Source of the DNA: Nelumbo lutea
Lineage: Eukaryota; Streptophyta; Magnoliopsida; Proteales; Nelumbonaceae
Assembly (NCBI GenBank): GCA_022828595.1
Contig: JAKGHH010000004.1
Coordinates: 51,200,922 to 51,264,921 of the forward strand
Reading direction: 5' to 3'
DNA length: 64,000 nucleotides
Within the stretch, counting starts at the first letter, position 1; each line of letters begins with the position of its first letter. Below the pieces are notes generated by a model. That model was not told the origin of the DNA. It ran no database searches and saw only the letters and a program-made list of their open reading frames with translations. The position numbers and the translations under genes are program-made. Positions 11,009 to 22,785 of the stretch are shown here, in pieces.

Positions 11009-12844
11009 TTGTCCAAGGGGGAGGATTTGTCACAGGTGTTTGCTCTTCCTCTTCCTATTCCAATTGAGTCTTTTGATGAGTCTATTTCTCCTTCAAATGA
11101 ATCAAGGAAGGATCGGTCATTCCATTCTCCCTGTCCCAGTGTTCTTCCCCTTTTACCTCCTCGTTCTATCTTCAATCCCAAGGTGTATCAAAGGCAAAGA
11201 TTTAGAAATGAGCAAGTTGTCCCCCCTACAACTCATGAGCCTCATGCACTTCCAGTTACAGATAAGACAACATGTACTATTTCAGCCCCCTTGGGGCCAT
11301 CTTTCCCTGATCTTGATATTCCCATTGCTATTAGAAAAGGAAAACGGAAGTGTATTGCACATTGCATTTCCAAACACCTTTCTTATAGTCTGCTTCCCCC
11401 TTTAGACTTTGCCTATCTCTCTTCTGTTGCCTCTAACCCTATTCCCAGGTTCGTGTCAGAAGCTCTAAATATTCTAGAATGGAGGGATGTTATGAGATCC
11501 GAAATTGATGCCCTACACAAGAATGATGGCACCATTGATGGGTACAAGGCCAGGCTGGTTGCAAAAGGCTATACACAAACATATGAGATTGATTATCTGG
11601 AGACCTTCGCACCTGTTGCCAAGATGACATCTGTGAGGATTCTTCTATCTCTAACTGCTCACTCTGATTGGCCCCTTTATCAATTGGATGTAAATAATGC
11701 ATTTTTGAATGGTAAATTACATGAGGAGGTTTATATGTCTCTTCCTCCAGGGATGTATGGAACAGATATGAAAGGAAAGGTATGCAGGCTAAAGAAATCT
11801 CTTTATAAACTAAAACAATCCACTAGAGCATGGTTTGAGAGATTTAGAACTGCTCTTGTTAACTTTGGCTATGTACAGCCACAGTCTGATCATACTCTTT
11901 TTGTGAAGAGGAGTGAACCTCTGGCAGTATACCTCATTATGTATGTAGATGATATTGTTGTGACTGATAATGATGTTTCAGGAATTCATGATCTCAAATC
12001 TTTTCTCCATACAGAGTTTGAGATAAAAGATTTGGGGGAATTCAGATACTTCCTTGGCATAGAAGTTGTTAGATCCAAGGATGAGATTCTTATCTCCCAA
12101 AGGAAGTATGTTCTTGACTTGCTCTCTGAAACAGGGAAGATGGGTGCTAGACTAGTTGCTACTCCTATTGATACGAGTAATAAACTCTCTGCTTCAGATG
12201 GAACATTGTTAGAAGACAAAGGAGTTTTCCAAAGACTTCTTGGAAAACTTCTGTACCTATGCATGACTCAGCCAGACATTGCTTATGCTGTCAGTTGCAT
12301 AAGCCAATTCATGCATGCTCCCCGAGACACTCATATGGCAGCAGCAGAGCGAATCCTGTGTTATTTGAAGGGCTCTCCAGGAAAGGAAATTCTGTTTGCC
12401 AAGCATTGTCATATGAAACTTGAAGCCTATACTGATGCTGACTGGACTGGAAACATTTTTGACAGAAGATCTACTTCTGGGTATTGCAGCTTGGTGGCTG
12501 GTAATATTGTTTCTTGGAGAAGCAAGAAACAATCGATTGTTGCTCGATCTTCATTGATGGAGGAATTGGGGGTTGAGCATGACAAGCCAATGATGTTATA
12601 CTGTGATAATCAGGTTGCCATCAACATTGCTCACAACCCTGTGCAACATGATAGAACTAAGCATATTGAAGTCGATAGACACTTTATTCGAGAAAGAGTC
12701 TCTTCGGGTGAAGTATGTCTTCCTTTCATCACCTCTGAAGGACAGTTAGCAGATTTTCTCACCAAGGGCATTCCCAAGGCAAAACTTCAGCATGATACTG
12801 GCAAGCTTGGCATGATTGACATCTATGCTCAGCTTGAGGGGAAG
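11009..12844 (+). pseudogene. copia reverse transcriptase / RNase H, outer element
   Basis: The longest open frame in the window (it runs on to 12958). It encodes the linker, an RVT_2 reverse transcriptase with FLNGKLHEEVYM and catalytic YVDD (near 11950), and RNase H with YCDNQVAINIAHNP. It looks intact but is not. Relative to the sibling, 27 codons are missing between HKND and GTID in the RT fingers (near 11526), and about 20 codons are missing at VARSS (near 12550), removing the TEAEYRA segment with a catalytic acidic residue of RNase H. Both deletions are in frame. The normal stop at the LTR edge is lost, so the frame reads into the 3' LTR. Confidence 0.9.
12836..12844 (+). promoter_or_regulatory. 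Polypurine tract of outer copia
   Basis: GAGGGGAAG lies directly upstream of the 3' LTR. Confidence 0.8.
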
Positions 12845-13172
12845 TGTAGAGAGGATGGCTGTTTATTCTTTCTTACCTTTTATATTCCTTTCTGTAATGG
12901 GCCTTATTTTGGGCCTATCCTTTCTATGTTATGTTCTTTTAATTCCTTGCCCAACTAAGGGCCTCCTTGTAATTATTCAAGTTTAACTTAATAAAATAGT
13001 GTTAAGGTGTAGGAGAAGAGAGTAAGGTTCAAAACTCTCATTCTCTGAACCCTTATTGCCGCCATCTTCTTCTTCACCTTCTACTCCATAGAAGAAGCAT
13101 TTTCTGCTATTTCTTTTTGATTTCTGCATCTATTCTAAACAGTTCCCCATTCCTAAGGACTGTTTTTCTTCT
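12845..13172 (+). repeat. 3' LTR of outer copia element
   Basis: 328 bp, TGTAGAGAGGATGG to GTTTTTCTTCT. It lacks a 17-bp segment near its start that the 5' LTR has. It is followed by GTGAA, the target duplication, and by host relic sequence. Confidence 0.95.
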
Positions 13173-14745
13173 GTGAACAACTCCAAACTTCTCAAAATAA
13201 GAGGCAAGATGCTTCTCAAGATATTCCTTAGCATTGTTTGATCAGAATATTTTGATTTCGGGTGTCAAACTGGGTAAGCATAAATTCATTAAATTGTTGA
13301 ACACGTTTAGGCACTTCAGCACGTGAACGCAGAAGATACAATCAAGTGTAGTGAGAGAAGTCATCAATGAACAAAATAAAATATTTATAGCCTCCCATCC
13401 AAGGTAAATGGTAAGGCCCCACACACATAAGAGTAAACAATGTTAAAAGGAAAAAAATGGATTTTTATTACTCGTTGGATAAGAGTTTTTACAATGTTTT
13501 GAAAACTTGCAGGTCACACAATGTAGACTCGATAGATTGACTCCTTCAAACAATGCGGGAAACAATGTAGACTCAATAGATTGACTCCTTCAAACAATAG
13601 GAAGGAATTGAAGTTACATGGCAGTTCAGAGATTTAGTCAAGTTACTAACTGAAAGTAAGTTGGTATCAAGTTTAGGTACATGAAGCATAGAAGTCAAAG
13701 GGAGTCTGAGGTTCTGAGGTCGTCATATGGTCAGAAGCACCAAAATCTAATATCCTGGGGATCCTACGATTACCTGAAGTAGAGGCCTGATTTGCAGTAG
13801 CACGAATATCTGAGTGAGCATAGGTGAGGTGCTGTTGTTAGTTGCTAGTGTGGAGTGGAAGCTGAAGTAAACTTTAGATGACTGATGATGTGGCCATATT
13901 TCTCATTTCAGCCCTGACGGCTGCTAGCTATTCCCCTACAGTCTTCTCATCACATTGCCCCTCCTCATCATCAGAGGAGGTGGCTACATTAGCCTTGCCT
14001 CCTTTCTCATTCCTGCTCTTTCTGTCATTGTTATTATTATTCTTGAATCTGGGGGTAGGAGCTGTGGATGTAATTTCCAACTTCAGCTATTTGATAAATT
14101 TCCTTCCTTGTCACAATTTTCCTCCACTTCAACTCTTTCCACCACTCCATCACCCTCCTTAATCCCATCTGAAAATTTAAGAATTTCTTTCACAGAGTTT
14201 ATGGTCGAATCCATGGCACCATATTTTTCTTGTGATGCCATCGAGTTTGGTTCTCCAAGATCACACCCAACCTCTAGGGGCATCAAATCTGTAACCTTGG
14301 GGTTAGAGGAACCACGAATCCCTTTGAGATCTCTATTATCTTGAAATCAGGTTCTTGCCACATAGACTTCAATATTGAGAAATACACAGCTAATGGCTTC
14401 TCCCCCTATATCAAATTATTCACATCATTCTTCAATTTGTAGGCCCTAGCAACATTCAATTTCTGTGAGTAGGTCTCCTTAACAATATCCCATACTTAGC
14501 AGTCTCTAACCACAAGTAGTGTTGACTAATGAGGTTGCATAGAGTTCACCGTTCTACAACAATTTAATTATCCTGCATCCACTTCTCATAGGTAGGATCC
14601 ATCCTCCTTGGGTTGTCTTACTCCTAGTAATATACCCCCATTTTCCTCTACTACAAAATGAATACAAACATGAATTTTTATTGAGACTGCCCCACAAGAT
14701 TCTCTACAGATCCTTGACCACATCTGGAGTTTGTAGGGTATTTTG
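13173..14745 (-). pseudogene. Degraded copia relic (integrase, protease, gag), host of outer element
   Basis: Minus-strand continuation of the relic seen at 1-248 and 1340-1474. In order from its 5' side: gag remnants at about 14700-14330 (a KWGYIT-like start, then YEKWMQDN and ISQHYLWLE, with many stops); a region near 14040-13890 that reads like the gag-protease linker, including KANVATSSDDEE; protease remnants near 13740; and integrase at 13560-13200. Nearly every conserved block contains stops or frame changes, so it is much older than the two elements inside it. A 31-bp segment (13173-13203) is repeated at 1437-1467 across the insertion. Confidence 0.8.
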
Positions 14746-15110
14746 TCTCACCTCCAGTATGCTCTTTTGATCAAATGGAGGCAAACGAATATCAAAATAA
14801 GATACTATTAATCAAGAAAACACTAACTTGGGATTTTCTGTAGCAGAAAACTAGGGTTCCATAGCACCCGACAAAATGGGAGAGAGAGAGCTTGTGCTGC
14901 TTGTACTAGGGACTCTAGAAACTTCTCTAACTAGAGTCGATCTCCAAATGGGTCAATAAACTCCCTATTAAACCCTAAGCACCAGCTTCAAATTGTCTCT
15001 AAACCCCTTAGTCCAATTTCTACAGTCAGCTAGGGTTAGTAGTATTTGATTTCTATTTGTCAAAGATTAGTAGTAATTGATTTCTCCTGATACTTCTAGG
15101 AAAATATGGA
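14746..15110. other. No gene recognised
   Basis: Between the copia relic and the next gag scrap. It contains a short GA run near 14880 and may be the leader or 5' end of the relic. No LTR or primer site was found. Confidence 0.4.
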
Positions 15111-16030
15111 AACAAGTGAAGTGTTTCTTTAGCCTACAAGGAGACAAGTCCCTTGAGGAGTATTATTATGAAATGGTGGGTCTTTGACTTTTTGTGAGGA
15201 GCTTAATATTTATTAGCCAATAACTGATGTTACTGTATGGAACAGCAGGGAGAAGACTTTTAAGTTGCAAGTTTATATCTAGAGTTAAGTCAGAGTATGA
15301 ACAAGTTTTGGTCTCAAATCTTGGGCAACCTTGAATTACCTTGTCTGAAGGAGGTGTTTTCTTGACATCAGAGGGCTATAGATTGTTAGATTCTTATTTT
15401 ACACCCACGATTAGTTTATTTAGTCTAGCAGTTTCTGGGAACATTAATCATGGGAGCTGTGCTGGTCATACAGCATATGGTGGACATGGCCCTCTAGGCC
15501 TTTTGGTGATCAAGGAGATTATATATAAGAAGGGCTAGTTGTGGACGTTTGCACTCATTGTGGTTTAGTGGGCCATACTATCTGCTATTGCAAAGACTTG
15601 CATAGAGTATGTTTTTGTACCCATTGCAATTGTGAGGGTCACAGGATTGATTATTGTAGATTGCTTAAGAGATTAAGGAGTTTTGCCAACCAAGTTTTCT
15701 TTCATGATGGCACATTATTTACTTCAGCACAGTTATTTTCCCCATCCACCTAGCCAGGAGGTGAGATAATGAAAAATTCCATAGAGGAATAATGGAATAT
15801 GCCAAAACTTCTATTGGCGAAACAACCTTTTACTTTTCTACTATGGCACAATCATGTATTGGCTCCACCTGTCTTCTTTTCTACCAAATATCCATGGGCC
15901 ATTGACCTTTTCACTTTTTATATTTAGTTCAGTCCTTTATCTTCCTCCTTGCACTGTGTAACCCTTCTCAATGGTACTTCATTACATGTTCTTGGGGTAG
16001 GATAGATCAGCCCCACTCCTCACTGCCTTC
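15111..16030 (+). pseudogene. copia gag/protease scrap with two zinc-knuckle motifs
   Basis: Plus-strand remnants in several frames. SLQGDKSLEEYYYEM (near 15140) resembles the gag capsid region. SEYEQVLVSNLGQ with the out-of-frame LPCLKEVFS (15290-15350) matches the usual end of that domain. An open frame at 15541-15753 carries two C-x2-C-x4-H-x4-C motifs, CTHCGLVGHTICYC and CTHCNCEGHRIDYC. Near 15950, VTLLNGTSLHVLG resembles the segment after the protease active site. The subfamily differs from the two nested elements. No LTRs were found. Two knuckles are unusual next to the single one in the other gags here and could come from a local duplication. Confidence 0.6.
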
Positions 16031-16372
16031 CTCCTACTTGTGGTCCAACCCTGATGGTCCAAGGAGAATGATGAATTGAACCAAGGGGAGGTGGAGAGGA
16101 AAGAAGTTGGCTGAACCCCCAGAGGGTCTGCCTACATACCCTCCAGTGAGGAATCAGGTCATTGTAGTTCACCAGTTCTAGAATTCCAGTGAGAGGGAGA
16201 TGGTACTGTCAATGGGAGGTCGGGGAGACTGAGAGAGGTTGCAGAAGAGGGTTCAGGATCTCGGATCTGAGATCTGAGAGAGTCTCAGGCAGGATAGGAA
16301 GCTCACATGGTCTGACAGTATGAATGCCTTGTTGATTCTCTCGGGGATCCCCTATTTATAGATTTTCCTTAG

Positions 16373-16458
16373 GACATTTGCTATCTTGCAGGTTGGGCTT
16401 GCGGTTGGGCTTGCGGTTGGGCTTGCGATCTCGTGACATTTGCTATCTTGCAGGTTGA
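16373..16458. repeat. Short tandem repeats (GTTGGGCTTGCG x3)
   Basis: Three adjacent copies of GTTGGGCTTGCG, bracketed by two copies of GACATTTGCTATCTTGCAGG (near 16373 and 16436). Small local duplication in non-coding DNA; the rest of 16030-16980 shows no recognisable gene. Confidence 0.8.
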
Positions 16459-16977
16459 TTGAGTCCTCAAGGAGAATGCGATGAGAGGCACGATGTGATG
16501 AGTGTGATGCGATGGGTTTTACTTGAGTGGTGCCAGCTGTGCTCTTTAGCTAATGTTATCAAAGTTACCATTTCCTAAAAAAAAAAAAGAAAAAGAAAAA
16601 CTCCATCTTTCTGTTTAATACCTTTGAAATATATATTCCTTTAAATCTATAGCTTCCTTTTGTAAAATGTAAAAATGGTTCATTATTGAATAAATGATGG
16701 TCCTGGCTAAATGGGGTCTTTGAGGGGGGGGGGACTGGAAATGATTTTGGTTTTTTGCACACACTGGCTGCATTGGACTCAATACCATTACTCTTAAAGT
16801 CCTTCCTTTTTCTTCAGAGTTGGGTACTTGAAACTTGTTCCCTGTTCATGAGAAGGATGAAGGGAGGAGTTGTAGTCTTTCTTTTCCTCAGCAAAGAAGC
16901 CTCTTTCTGGCTGTGCAGGTTATTAATTGAGGTTGTTTCATTGTTGGGATCAAAGAAGCTGTGAGATCACATGTGAG

Positions 16978-17735
16978 GGTTAAAAAGAACCTATTTGTGA
17001 GCTTGGCACTCCCACCAGGGGGGGGGGGTCTCTCTTACTGTTCTTGGGTATCTCTTTTTGGCTCTTTTTTAGATACATTATCTTTTCATCTTTTCACTAA
17101 ATGGTTTACAGTTGCCACAAGAAAAAGAATTAAAAACTATAAAGAACAACTAACGATGTGATTCATTTTTGTAAATATCAAACAAGAAAAGAACCTATTT
17201 GTTGAGCTAAGCACCCAGGTGGTTGTTGGGGGTTTTCTCTTTTCATGTTATTTTCTTAGGTCAGTTGCCACAAGAAAAAAGAATTAAAGTTTCTAAAGAA
17301 CAACTAAGATGGAAGAAAAAGATGCAATTCATTTAAGAAAAGAACCTATTTGTTTCTACCCCATCCCCACTCACCCCGTCCCCTGGACACTTGGCTCACA
17401 AACAAGTAAGAAGTATGCAATTCATTTAAGAAAGAACATTATTAATTTTTTTAGTTGGTACAAGAAAAAAAGAATTAGAAAATCTAAAGAACAACCAAGA
17501 CAGGAAAGATTTGATTCATTTTCGCAAATAAGAAAATAACTTGTTCATGAGCTTACAGCTAAGCACAAGGGGGAGGGGTGGGGGTAGTGGTTCTCTCTTG
17601 CTGTGTTATATACTTGGACATTCTGTTCATCTTTTCACTAAATGATTTTCCACAAAAATGAAGAACTAAAAATTCTAGAGAACAACTAAGATTAAACAAA
17701 TATGTGATTTACTTTTGCAAATATCAAAATAAGAT
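16978..17735. repeat. Diverged tandem array, four units of about 150-210 bp
   Basis: Four successive units each begin with AAGAACCTATTTGT-like sequence (near 16985, 17191, 17339 and 17534). They continue through a G- or C-rich stretch, then CACAAGAAAAAGAATTAAAA, AAAGAACAACTAAGA and GATTCATTTTTGCAAATA. Units differ by substitutions and indels, so the array is old. No coding capacity was recognised. Confidence 0.8.
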
Positions 17736-19480
17736 CACTTAATCTAGCTAAAATGGTGAATTTTCTAATGAATAAATTAGGGGCAAAAATGGCCCTGTTA
17801 AGAACCAACTTTTCTTTAGATACAACTGCAATTTAATATTATTGCCTGTATCTGCTTATGTCTTACCAACGTTGCTTTCTGATTATACTGATAGTTTAGC
17901 TGTTTTTGGATCCTTTTGAATGCCATTTTTATATCTCGTTTATTTAGGTTTAAATATAGGAAGCATAACCCTTTCTAAATTGGTTGGCGATGCAGAGCAA
18001 CCCAGGCTGGGGGTTTGACAAGAAATGCCAATTCATGGATAAGCTTGTTTGGGAGGTTTCTCAGCATTACAAATAGCATAATAACGTGTTGTTACAAGTT
18101 TGAGAAAAATCTTCCATCCTCAGAATCCCGTACAGTGAATTTTGGAATGTCAACCTTGGGTACAAGGGATTATTTTCATCTGATTTGAGGTCATCCTTTT
18201 CTTTTACCTTTTAAATGCCAAGTTGCTAATGGGCACTCCTACTTGGGAAAGTTTGGTGGGTTTTATATTGTTATCACTTCATTCTGTCAGATGCTATGTT
18301 TTATCTAATGTTAACTCTTGCTCACTGATCTTCCCATTACCAAATTCTGTCTTTGGCCAAGGCAGACGGATCTTTTGTTTGATTGGACTGCATGGCAACT
18401 TTACCAACCTAATAACTCAAGTTGCTGACATTTTTATACCTATTTTTGGTGGACGTATGTTGTCTTAGCTTGAAAGAGGTTTTATTTTCAAGATAAAAAA
18501 AGTTTTATTTTCAAGGTTATTTCATTTACCAAAGAATTGAGGAGATTAAATTTGAAATGCACAAAGTATATTAGGCATTGAAACTCTCTCTCTGGATAAT
18601 TTATGCAATAAATAAGGTAGGATGGTAATGGTTGCACCTTGTAACCCAAGGAAAGAGATTTAGTTTATCTAACCCGAGGAAAGGGTTTCATTTCATTGTT
18701 TAGTGATATCAAAAACTTGGTTTTCATTTCATGATTTCATCCAAGGTTCAAAGTATGGAAATTCTAAGAGATTCAGAAATGCAATTTTCAGAGGCATTTT
18801 GGGTTACGTATGGATACGGTGTAAAATTAGGATGTGTCTGGGTATCTTAGGGAAATGTAAAAACCTGTATAATATATATCTTGGGCTGTTGGTTGATGCA
18901 TTATTAAGCTATTGTATGATATGCATGTCCCAAATCCCAATATGTTGATTGTACTGTTTTTTTTCTACCAAAAAATATTAAAAGTATGTTTTTCTCATGT
19001 GTATTTTATTTCAACCCTAACCTTCAGGGAGGTCGGTTTAGGGCTCCTCTACCCCTTGAACCGGTCAGACCCCTGATACATCCACAATAGGGGTGTATCG
19101 GTGGGGTCCCGGAACGATACGTATCAGCCAATATGTGTTGCAACACTTTGAACTTGATGACATGTATAGAATTTTTATTCATCGGAATTTTAATTTTGAG
19201 CTCATCTCAGGCTGCAAAGAGCTGAGCACCACCTCAGTCAAAATGCTTCTTTATTAACTTGGCTACTTTTTTAACCTAACTAAAACGACCCAACAACTGA
19301 AAAAACCAAAATGAGTTACCCATCTCATTTGTCTAGAGATCTAAGGAACTTCTTGTAGACCAAAGGTCCCAACAAGAGATGGCATTTGCAATTTCGTATT
19401 TCCCTATTCAAATTTCTACTATTTGAATCAGACAAGCCATTCCTAAAAATAACATAAAGCGCCTAAAACATTTGAGCCAC
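17736..19480. other. No gene recognised
   Basis: About 1.7 kb of AT-rich DNA. 19020-19140 contains phrases such as GATACGTATCAGCCAATATG, similar in style to dispersed plant repeats, but no ends could be defined. Confidence 0.4.
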
Positions 19481-19481
19481 A

Positions 19482-19484
<3 letters not shown>

Positions 19485-19513
<29 letters not shown>

Positions 19514-20030
19514 CCTTTCAACCATTTGAATCGCCTAAACTCAACTAAATCACTACCAGAATGTCCAAATCTCATTAACATAACCTGGTCATACATGTAG
19601 AATGCCAATCACAACATAGCCATCAGCCATGTATGCAAAATGCCAATGACCTGTCCATATACCATGCAAAATTCATAACAAAACAGGTCCATATAACCTT
19701 CATATCATAACATATCATAACCTGTTCAAACAACTTGTAAATTCATAACAAAACATGTCCAAATAACCTGCAACATTCAAAACATAACCTGTCTCAATAA
19801 CCAACAAAAATCATATCATTACATGTCCTAAACTCCTAATAACCTGTCCAAGTTACTTGCAAAATTCCTAACATAACATGTCCATATATGCAAAATGCAT
19901 AGCATAACGAGTTCATACATGTAAAACTCATAACTGTCCAGCAAAATTCATAACATAATTTGACTCTGTCCAGCAAAATTCATAACATAATTTGTAACTT
20001 GTCCATTTATGCAAAATGCAAGACAAGTAT
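19485..20030. repeat. Poly(T) tract and CATAACATAACNTGTCC minisatellite
   Basis: A T-run of about 27 bp (near 19487-19513) is followed, from about 19575, by roughly a dozen degenerate copies of a ~30-35 bp unit built on ATTCATAACATAACNTGTCC and ATATATGCAAAATGC. Copies vary in length and order. No gene seen. Confidence 0.75.
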
Positions 20031-20900
20031 ATCAAAATATTTCAATTCAACAAGGAACTTCCCAACAATGGACCTGGCATCACCCAATCACACCCGTCTA
20101 ACAACACCTTTCAAACTTATACTGTTCAAAAACTAAATTTTAGTTTTTTTTTTCTTTTTTTTTGGTGTACTTCATCTGATGATGACTGTAATATTAATTA
20201 GATGGGAATGCTACTCTACTCAATTGAATTCAATGAGGCTTAACCCAACCATGTAGGAATTCCTATATTGCTCCTATTATTCCTGTTTTGACAGTCTATC
20301 AAGGGAATAATTAACAAGAGAATGGAATTTATGTGATGTCTTGGAATACCCATCTCCATTCACACCATATTCGGGAATTAATAATAGAACCCCCAAGTCT
20401 CAAAGTAGCAAATGGTGAATGTTATCTACAAAAGTTAAAATGCCAACATTGCTCACTTACCTCTCATTTTGAGAACTGGATGGCTGTGGATGGGAATTAG
20501 GCCATGTATTTACTAAATTAGACATAACCAAGAACATAAGAGATATTTTTCTCCTTAAAACTAACAATAATCCATAATGTTTTTCAAAACAATTTGGAGG
20601 ATGTAGCTTTAGGAGTCTTCTCCTTACCTGATTTAAGGAATCCTTGTATTTTTGTAGGGCACAAAACTATGGTGGGCAGAAATTAGCATGTGCTTCTGCT
20701 TGCTAAACTTGACATTTGTAGTATATGATTTCTTGAAGGAATCCATTAGTGGTCCAAGGAATATAAAGCCCTAGATTGAAGGTTTGGTGAGGACTTTAAG
20801 ATAATCAAGGAGAATGACAAATATGCATGGTACCGGATGTATTGTTTTATTAATAATACACTATGCAAGCTTGAACAGTGGGTTCTACTGTTAAGTATTT
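20031..20900. other. No gene recognised
   Basis: AT-rich DNA with a T-rich run near 20140-20163. Nothing identifiable before the gypsy fragment. Confidence 0.4.
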
Positions 20901-20904
20901 ATGA

Positions 20905-22785
20905 TGCCTTTCAGTTATCCCTGAAGCTGAGAAAAACATTAATTCAAGCATTACTAAATCATGAACAATTCGAGAATGGAGTTGATCAGGTTGAAGTACA
21001 ACCCAATTCCTCCGGTGTATGTGCCTTATGTATGGCTTGCATTTCTTTTGATGATGAAAATCTTCAACTTGGGACAAAATATCACAATCATCCATTAGAT
21101 GTGTCAATCATAGTAGGGAATACATCTATCAATCGAGTATTATTTGATCGTGGATTTGTGGTAAATCTATTACCCTTGAAAACTTTGTTAATCATGGGTA
21201 TGACACCCCGCCAACTATCTCCATCGTATCTCTCACTATTCAAGGATTCAATTAAAAAGGGCAAAAAACAATGGGAACTATTGATTTAAAATTTGAGATT
21301 GGAGAATTATATTCACATGCTCTATTCTATGTCATTGATGCAATCACTTCATAGAATGTCTTTCTAGGACGCCCTTGGTTGTATACATATGGAGTAGTCC
21401 CATCTACACTTCACCACTGTTTTAAATTCAGTAAAGATCAATGGAGAGGTAAAGAAAATTGTTTCCAAACAAATCCATTCCAAGGGGAGGAGGTTCACTA
21501 CACAGATGCTAAGTTCTACAAAGCTCCTAATATATCTACACCCGAAGCCATAAGAGAAAAAGTAAATGGATAAAATTCTACAATAGATATGACTTTGTTG
21601 ATGATCCCAAAAGTCAAGATTACTATGCTTCTTCAAAGTGAAGTGAAAAAGAAACAAGACTGTCAAACTGACCCAAAACCTAAATCCATCTTTAAGTATA
21701 ATTCAAAGAGTCAAAGAAAGCCGGGAAAAGACTCTTACATTATTACAAAGTGTTATATCAACATTTACAACACGTTACGCTTTCTTATTGAGGAGGATTG
21801 ATCAATCTATTTCTTAGACTTAGTTGATTGTGTCAACTTCATTTCAAGATAGGAATAAAAGGAATAAGAGGATTGTCTTTTGCAAATTTAAGCCATTATC
21901 TTTTGTAAATAGAGGCAATGAGAATCCCACATGTAGTGATGTGGCACCAACTTTAGAGGCACCGATTTAGAGAAGGCTATTCTTAGCCTAAATGAATTAA
22001 AGCCACAAGTTTTGTGTTCAAACAATTCAAAGGCTTGAAAGATGATGAGGTAAAGAAGCGAGTTTATGTATTCAATAAATTAACATTTCCATCCCAAAAG
22101 ATCATAAAACAAGAACAACCAGAAATCATCATAGAGAAATTTGAAAAGGATGGAGAGTTTAAGATTGAAGCCAACCACATCTCCATCAAAGGAATCATTT
22201 TCAAGATCAAGGTAGGAATGTTATTCCAGAATCTTCTAAATATACAAAATCACACAATCAAAATATACACCTTAATTTTACAATTTTTGAATAGATATAG
22301 CCTCTTAAAGAATCTTTTCAGTCAGCTCCACCAAAGCAGTTAAAGAAATTGGAGACATTCAGCCAGTTTCACCAAAGCTTGAAGATGGGGGTCAAGCAAC
22401 TGAAGACAATCTTTGTGAAATCAACCTTAGTACTATCAAAGACCCCAAACCCTTTTTTGTTAGTACTTTGATTACTAAAGAAGAATTTAAGGCATATGAA
22501 GCATTAATCTGGGAATTCCGTGATGTGTTTGCTTGGGGACATCAGGATATGCCAAGACTTGATCCTAAAATAGTAGTACATAGACTAGCGATATCTAAGG
22601 ATAAGCGTCCTATAAAACAATCATAACACCGCTTTAGGCCAGAGCTTATAGTGAAAATTGAGGCTCAGGTTGATAAATTAATAAATGTTGACTTTATTAG
22701 GGAAGTTAAATATCCCATTTGGTTGACAATATTGTCCTAGTTAAAGAGTAAAATGGACAAATATGCATATGATTTTAGGGATCTT
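20905..22785 (+). pseudogene. Ty3-gypsy gag-pol fragment (protease to RT N-terminus)
   Basis: Plus-strand remnants of a plant Ty3-gypsy polyprotein. Near 20910 the reading DAFQLSLKLRKTLIQALL is the segment before the protease. At 21080-21200, HNHPLDVSIIVGNTSINRVL and NLLPLKTLLIMGM follow the retropepsin fold, but the active-site triplet reads DRG where DGG or DSG is usual. FLGRPWLYTYGVVPSTLHHC (near 21362) is the conserved protease end. The RT start is at 22440-22785: RDVFAWGHQDMP, FRPELIVKIEAQVDKL, then YAYDFRDL, where the homology stops. Frameshifts and stops (e.g. near 21353 and 22625) break it. No LTR is visible. Confidence 0.85.

Larger units (their letters stand above)
1475..13172 (+). 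mobile_element. Ty1-copia retrotransposon (outer, plus strand), interrupted
   Basis: A full-length but broken copia element: 5' LTR 1475-1819, initiator-Met-tRNA primer site 1820-1831, gag, protease, integrase, reverse transcriptase/RNase H, polypurine tract, and 3' LTR 12845-13172. A minus-strand relative (4806-10739) is inserted inside integrase. Without it the element is about 5.8 kb, a normal copia length. Its 5-bp target duplication is GTGAA (1470-1474 and 13173-13177). The host sequence is an older minus-strand copia relic. The LTRs start with TG but end in TTCT rather than CA. Frameshifts in gag, protease and integrase, plus deletions in RT and RNase H, make it non-autonomous. Confidence 0.95.

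Noticed and set aside
16391..16430. CRISPR-like spacing of short repeats
   Set aside because: Only three directly adjacent 12-bp repeats without spacers, in a plant nuclear genome.
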